A stretch of DNA of 64,000 bases from Temnothorax longispinosus (taxonomy: Eukaryota; Arthropoda; Insecta; Hymenoptera; Formicidae): the NCBI RefSeq assembly GCF_030848805.1, contig NC_092367.1:4867019-4931018 (forward strand), written 5' to 3'. The first letter of the stretch is position 1. Every line of letters begins with the position of its first letter. The position numbers and the translations under genes are program-made. The notes beneath the pieces were generated by a model. It saw only the letters and a program-made list of their open reading frames with translations. It did not search any database and was not told where the DNA came from. Below, in pieces: positions 57,951 to 64,000 of this stretch.

Positions 57951-58484
57951 ATCTATATAAAGATAATTATTTAACTTCTAAAATAAGTCTTTTAATTATT
58001 ATATTAAAATTAATTTCTCTTTGTCATAAATAACTATAAAATGTTCTAAATAATTATCTCAAATTTATATCGAAGAATATTTCCAGTTTTCTTTTTTAAT
58101 AAATTCTTTTGTTTATCTAAATCTTATTAAATTGATGTGCTATAATTGTGACATAGTCTATTTCAAAAAATGCTTTTTTCAAGTTTCAAATATTTTTACA
58201 AATCATAGTTACCTATGGTATCTATATAAAGATAATCGTTAAAATTCTTAAATGCATCTTTTATGTTATTATATTAAATTTAATTTCTCTTCGTCATAAA
58301 TAGATATAAGACGTTCTAAATAATTTTCTCAGTCGAAGGATATTTCCAGTTTTTTTTTAAATAAATTCTTTGATTGTTTAAAATCTTATTAATGTGCTAT
58401 AGTGGCAACATAGAGTTTATTCCAAAATATTCTTTTTTCAGAAGCTGCAAATATATTTACAAATCGTACCTACGGCATCTAACA
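57951..58484. repeat. Tandem duplication, 269-bp AT-rich unit
   Basis: ATCTATATAAAGATAAT at 57951 recurs at 58220. The two adjacent copies stay alignable to the end (TATTTCCAGTTTT, AAATAAATTCTTT, CTTATTAA, GTGCTATA, then ACAAATC before TAC). They differ by substitutions and short indels, so the duplication is not recent. No open frame or terminal inverted repeats were seen. Confidence 0.85.
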
Positions 58485-59308
58485 GATAAGATGGCTCTAT
58501 ATATTCAGATTTGCAACTGGAACTGTATGTAGTCGAGTAATTCGAGAGAACGCGCCACAGAGTGAACTACTTTCTCTTCTTCCCTGTAAGTACGCCCTGT
58601 TAACACAGTATTTACGAGTCGTTCCTCGTTCCCTCGGGGATAGTCAGCGCTAGTTGGCATCGGATACGTATTTTCCTGTGCGAGGCGTGTATCTTTCACT
58701 TTTCTCTCTGGTTTCTCCCGGAGAGCTTCCTTTCCTCTCTTTTACGGCACGTGCGCGCGCTGCTTCCTCGTCAACCTCGCGACTTCGCCGTGCTTCCAGT
58801 CGGTGGTGTGCTCTTTTAATCTTCCGCGTTTTCTTCTCTCCGAGAGGATTTATCTTTCGTAAATTGCCGAAGCATTGGCAAGTCGAGAGACTTCGCGGAA
58901 AAACGCGTTGAAGAAGCTTGCAGAAAAGTATCGGAGGCGGAATCGAGAAAAGCCGGAGTCGCTGGTGAGAAACGACAAGTGCCAATTTAGTCACCGTTAA
59001 GACGTTTGTGACGTCTGACGCGCGACGCGAGAGGCGAGAGGACGACACTCCGTCAAATCATAAGACATACAAAGAGATATCTTGAACGCGCGACGTTTCC
59101 ATTCTATTTGATTTCGTTCTATTATATATCTCGCGGCGGTATATACGCCTCCGCTCTCTCTCTCTCTCCCTCTCTCGCCTTCCTTGTGGCCCAGGACGCC
59201 AGGACGAGTACGTCGCAGGACAACAGTGATACGGATAGACGGACACTCAGACGTTCGCAATTGCGGCGACACATGTAAGATAGGTACCTGTGCCTCGCAA
59301 TCTGCAAT
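58485..59308. other. CpG-rich region upstream of the poly-leucine ORF
   Basis: GC- and CpG-rich from about 58650 with a CT tract near 59154-59175. It could be a promoter or 5' UTR for a gene starting at 59309 or further right. No coding region is supported here. Confidence 0.35.
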
Positions 59309-59539
59309 ATGGGATCCCTCTTGCCACTGTTATTGCTGTTGCTGCTGCTACTGCTGCTGCTGCTGCTGCTGCTGAAACGAAGGCGAGTCCCACGGTACTG
59401 GAGATCTGAGACGCAGCGCGAGACGCGTTTCCCGCTCGAGAAAACGGTCTCGCGTTATCCCTCAGATTCAGACTTCGGGGCTTTAGCTGCGCGGCAATTC
59501 GCGCTGTTCCGGTGCACGGAAGGAATACGGTGCGATTAA
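59309..59539 (+). CDS. Small ORF with poly-leucine hydrophobic N-terminus (uncertain)
   Basis: ATG at 59309 opens 76 codons: MGSLLPLLLL, a run of Leu encoded by CTG repeats, then KRRRVPRYWRSETQRETRF, ending in TAA. The N-terminus could act as a signal peptide or anchor, and the following basic cluster suits a membrane-anchored topology. A donor-like GTACTG at 59395 would instead make it the first exon of a larger gene. The Leu run comes from a CTG microsatellite, so it may be fortuitous. Family unknown. Confidence 0.2.
   Translation: MGSLLPLLLLLLLLLLLLLLLLKRRRVPRYWRSETQRETRFPLEKTVSRYPSDSDFGALAARQFALFRCTEGIRCD
59326..59374. repeat. Imperfect (CTG)n trinucleotide repeat
   Basis: CTG units with occasional TTG and CTA interruptions, encoding poly-leucine in the + frame from 59309. 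Confidence 0.9.
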
Positions 59540-62500
59540 ACGTTAAATTGGGAAAAAGTTTGGCGCGCCAAACGAAAATATCGAGACGCAGCGCACTCGA
59601 GAAGAAAACAAGCTCGATGTAGAAAGATGTTGATACACTCGACCCTCAGCGAATTTTTAAGGAAACAGATTAACTGCGATAAAGAAACGTAATCAAATTT
59701 TATATTTTGATCGGCTTGCGAAATGTTTTTCCATTTTACACATAAAATTATTTAAGATATAATGTTTAAAATTGCTGAACGTGTGTGCAATTGTTGAAAT
59801 TGTTGCAAAAGATATTTTTACCAAGAAAATATCTTTCTTTAAAAAAAAAAGCAGATTGAAAACCGAGTTCAAAAGGGAGATTTCATAGGAATGTTGCATT
59901 ATGCAGCGCGGGCGCGCTGTGGCGTCCCCGCGGAGTAACTACATTAATCCTTTACGTGAATGACTCTCGAGCTTAGAATACGTTTGTATACATACGCGTT
60001 CTCGATTCCTTCGAGACATTTGTATTGCTCGAGCTGAGATTCACCTGGAGAAATCGCGACGCGCGCCGCATTCCGAATAAATGCGCTCTCTCGGTATATT
60101 TCGCCGCCGCGCGAAATGCACACGCGGAAGCGAGATGTATACGACAATATACGTAATCGTTAAATGAACTAGACGAAATAATCTGTCGAACGCGACGATT
60201 TATCCGTTACGGCAAGTGGCGGGGATTAGTCCGCTTCAGTCAAGCCAGCAAAATAAATCAATGTCAGGCAACTATTGCGCAACGTTGACACAGATTAGTT
60301 ACGTGTAATAACATGGATAAATTACGGAAATGATTACTCGCGTATACGGTCCGATGAACTGCCGTTAAAGATATTTCCGTCGAGATGTGAAACAGAATAT
60401 ATCTTGATTGATCGATGAAAGTCCATTCTCGGGAGAGAAGGGCCCGAAATTTCAAGCAGTGTTGCTTAACTAGCCGTCACTCTTATACCTTTGATGATCA
60501 AAACGCGACGCGGAAAGCTCGAGGGCTAACTCGAGTGTCTCGAGCAAGATCGGGGGATAATAGCGCCAATGGAGCGGGATGGTATGGGGTTGATCTTTCT
60601 CTCTCTCTCTTTCTCACTCTCTTGATCTCGGAAGGCGACTTATCGAGCCGGGGAAGCCGTTTAACGGTTCGTTACGAGAGAGCTCTTTCGTACTTTATCT
60701 GGTTTCAGACTCTCCGACGTGAGCAGTGAAGAAGCGAGGTGGATTCGGGTGATCGGGACGTGGGAATCATTCCGAAGACGAGACGGAGAGACAGGTCGCA
60801 AAACAGAATATCTACGTCTACAATAGATTCAAACTTGTTGTCATTTTAAGCTCGTACACAACGCGAGAGCCATATCGAGCCATATCGAGCAGGTCCTTCT
60901 CTTTTTGATAAATAAAATAACAAACTTAAAACACGTTAAATAAATCGTGGTATTTTTTGTTTCGAAACGACGCGAAAGTTTAACTCTAAGCCGCAGTATA
61001 TTCAGTTTAGATGTAACCCTGAATTTATTCATCAATCCCACGGAACTTTCCCCACGATCGCTAAAAAGTTAAAAGACTCAAATTGAATTGACGTTAACAC
61101 GTATTGAGATTAAAACACAGCTGTCCATGTATTGTGGTATAAATTGCACTCTACACATTCGCGACCTTCGCTGCATCGCCATGAATTGGATACGCTGCAT
61201 CTCGAGGAGTCATTAAAGCTACGTTAATTAACGCGGGAAAAGAAATCGAGATCATCAATTTCTTGTACACCCAGAACGAGCGTTATTGAGATCTATAGGA
61301 CGGACAGGGTGTCGCGTGACATCCGCGAAATGCATTTTCGCGCATATTATACATCGCCGTATTCGTCTGTGCTCGGCAGTGCGGCCCGGGGGAAAATTTC
61401 GCGGTTCTATTACCCTTTTCGTGGCGCACTAATTAGTACCGCGGCGAGGGTGGCGTGGACTTCGTTAGGGAGAGTTAGTATCCATCTACATTCGTGCATT
61501 CGTGTTCGAGGCGCATTATATCGCGCCGACATTTGTAAAACACGACTGAACATACATTACAGCGCCGCCGTACCCGTCCCACCTTGTCTCCGTCTCGATT
61601 TTAAGCCGACAATTGCTCTTCATCTTTCTTTTCACGCCGCGTCTCGTAACGCGCGTCTTCATTGACACGACGCGGTTTATAATTAAAAACGTGATAAAAA
61701 GATGCACCAACATCGTTTGCAGCAGGTAGTCGGCAGTTCTTCATAAGAGCGCCACAATTCGCTAAATTCTGTTACGCGTAACGATTTTACGCAGCTAGAA
61801 AAGTCGAAGAGACGGTGTTGAGAGCGAGTCATGCAGTCGCGCGCCCGGAGTGTGTGTATCGGATGGATAAAGAATTCGGTGAGAAGAAAGCAGCAAGCGT
61901 TGACGGAGGCAGACGAGGGTTTTCTCATGGAAAAACACGTCCTCACCTATTTCCCGAGTAGAGGAAGTTTCTTTGTGCCTTCAAATTAAGTTAGACCACG
62001 TGGAAGACGTATTCTCAAACTTTTTTCTTTTCCGTTCGCCTTTTTCATCCGCTCATCTTATCTTCGTCTTCGAGTCCCTCCATCTGTCTCGATATAGGTA
62101 CCACTCCATAAAGGAGGAAGAGACGCGACGCGACTCGATTGCGCCGCATAAAGGACATGCTCAATTTAATAAACTATTAGAAATTGCCTAAGTCGATCCC
62201 GATAAACGAAAAATTAATCATCAGAATAACGCTCGCGCGAGCGGGAAATTAATTTTCGTCACTTAGTCTAAATAGTTTTGATTGTTTTATTCACTCAATC
62301 CGCGCGACACTTTTCGTTATCTGGGTTATTTCAGACGCCTTAGACAGAATTGCACCCTCTCTTTCTCTCTCGGCGAAGAGAGGAAACTTTTCTATCCCAA
62401 GTGGCTGACTGAGAGGAGCACTTGTCGAGATTTCATCGATTCGAAATAAAGCAGTCGCGCGCCGAGTGCAGTTTAAATACGACTCATCTTGTGAATATCG

Positions 62501-62653
62501 AAATTCCGCGTTGCGTGACGAAGTTCATCGTAAAGGATATATTATTTATATTACGTAAACATTCGCCGTTCGCGTTGAACTGAGACTCAAAAGGCGTGAG
62601 CCCCGCCATAATAGATTCCCGCCGCGCGATTCCGGGACTTGGTTGACAAGTCA
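59540..62653. other. Non-coding region
   Basis: AT-rich and CpG-rich blocks alternate, with short CT tracts (about 60596-60622) and a short tandem (CGAGCCATAT repeated near 60867-60890). Open frames up to 118 codons have no domain and no consistent splice context. No gene is supported. Confidence 0.45.
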
Positions 62654-63225
62654 ATGGAAAAGTCGGCGAGCAACATCATTGTCAAAAGCAGTAATAGCGA
62701 CGGAAGCGGCAATGACCCGTGCAAAACGCGATGGGAACGACCGGGACTTTTGCGCGGCAATCAAGGTAAAGCGCAAACTATTCAAGTTGCGGGCTTTCAC
62801 CGTCGACTTACAAGCACCAATCTCTCTCTCCCTCCATCTCTCTCTCTTCTTCCGCGCTCTCCTTCACTCTTCTGCCCTCTCTCGTCCGTCCACTCTTCTT
62901 TTTTCTTCCGCCCTTCTCTCCTCCCCCATCGATTCCCACCCTTGCCTCCTCGACACTTTCTCTCTCTCCGAGCATTCGCACTCTTTATCGTTTCTATTTC
63001 TTTTCAGGCCTTCCGCACTGTATACAAAGTGGAAGCACTAAATTGGAAACCGCGGCTTTGTCGGCGCTATTGCGGCTTCTTCTTTCCGCCGTTCCGGTTT
63101 CGCCCCCGTGTTTGTTGCCTCTCGTTGCTTTTTTTATTCCTCGCCTTCACCTCTGCCCTTTTTGTTCCCGCGGCGCGTTGGAGGACCGTTACTCTTGCAC
63201 CGAGTCGCGGGAAGGGTCGCCTTGA
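62654..63225 (+). CDS. Possible two-exon orphan gene
   Basis: Exon 1, 62654-62765, runs from ATG (MEKSASNIIVKSSNSDGSGN, then DPCKTRWERPGLLRGNQ) to the donor GTAAAG and leaves one base. The intron contains a pyrimidine tract of over 150 bases ending TTTCTTTTCAG at 63007. Exon 2, 63008-63225, continues in phase: LPHCIQSGSTKLETAALSAL, then a Leu/Val/Pro-rich hydrophobic stretch and a Cys-containing tail, to TGA. The total is 109 residues. The splice signals are good, but the protein is unrecognised and compositionally biased. The exons could also belong to a longer gene. Confidence 0.25.
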
Positions 63226-64000
63226 CGTCGCGAGGACAGGTCGCCGTTACAGTTGACATTGGGTCCAGATTTATTGAACGTGCTGGTGTTCCTGAAGTGA
63301 CCGTATACCTCCACCGGTCACAATTGAATTTACAATCTCGAGAAGGACTTCCCTTAAACTCCACCCCTTGACGAAACATCATTTCTCGAGACGTATGAAG
63401 ATAAAGGTAGCAAGTATCCGGAACAATCAGTCAGAGCTCCTTCGGCGTCGTTGTCCGACTAGATATTACCCAGAAAATTAATATTACGCAAGAATAGCAG
63501 CTATTCGCGATAATAATGTGGTTAAAATATCCAGAGTTTATAGGTAAACTTCGCTGGGGTGCATTATGCGCAAAGTCCCCCGAGTACTTTGGTCTTACCG
63601 CAACATTCTGCTGAAACCTGTAAATGGCCCTACTAAAATGTCCATAAGTGGATGTTCGAGAAGTTCATGCACGACTGGGCGAATCGTACGCTTAGCGGGG
63701 TTGCACGAAAGTTTTGCGTAATATTTTCGTAGCCGTATTTCTTAAATAATATGATAAAGTATCTTTACTTTCGAATGTTCGAATTAAATTGCAAATCTTG
63801 AATTTTATGGAAATAAATTAATTATTATATTAATAATTAATTAATTTTGGAATATTTAATATATTCAATAAGTTGGGAATATTGAATGAGTAATTTTATT
63901 GAATTTTTCAAGTAAATATTGGTTCTCCGTAATTCATCATACTCTTCCGTGACAAAGATAAATAACGTTAGAGAATTATTTAATGCTCATCGTATCTGTA
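63226..64000. other. Non-coding end of window
   Basis: The sequence becomes AT-rich towards the edge. No coding, RNA or repeat feature is supported. Confidence 0.5.

Overview
The window comes from an insect nuclear genome, most likely a hymenopteran such as an ant. The intron-rich spectraplakin gene and a Rebers-Riddiford RR-2 cuticle gene place it in the arthropods. Long CpG-containing non-coding tracts next to AT-rich introns suggest Hymenoptera, but the species cannot be proved from this sequence.

Bases 1-41268 hold the 3' part of short stop (shot; spectraplakin, MACF1/dystonin family) on the + strand. I traced 31 coding exons, including four likely cassettes, by hand from splice sites and reading phase. 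Joined, they give 21,702 nt with no phase conflict, that is 7,233 residues plus a stop. In order they encode the end of the plakin domain, a plectin-repeat module (a 116-nt lead exon and one intronless exon of about 9.5 kb), roughly 30 spectrin repeats, two EF-hands, a GAS2 domain and a Ser/Arg/Pro-rich tail with EB1-binding SxIP motifs. Almost all optional-looking exons keep the frame, so rod, GAS2 linker and tail can vary independently.

Bases 41205-46300 are 3' UTR and AT-rich intergenic DNA, with a 112-bp tandem duplication and a possible 3'-terminal exon of an unknown minus-strand gene at 44463-44614. Bases 46302-49090 hold a four-exon RR-2 cuticle protein gene with a TATA box.

The rest is CpG- and G-run-rich DNA with weaker gene signals: a probable four-exon secreted protein of unknown family (52397-54794), a 269-bp tandem duplication (57951-58484), a small poly-leucine reading frame (59309-59539) and a possible two-exon orphan gene (62654-63225). 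Shot links actin, microtubules and junctions in epithelia and neurons, and the cuticle protein acts outside the cell. Nothing suggests they are regulated together. I see no transposon with coding capacity, no CRISPR array and no convincing tRNA or rRNA gene.
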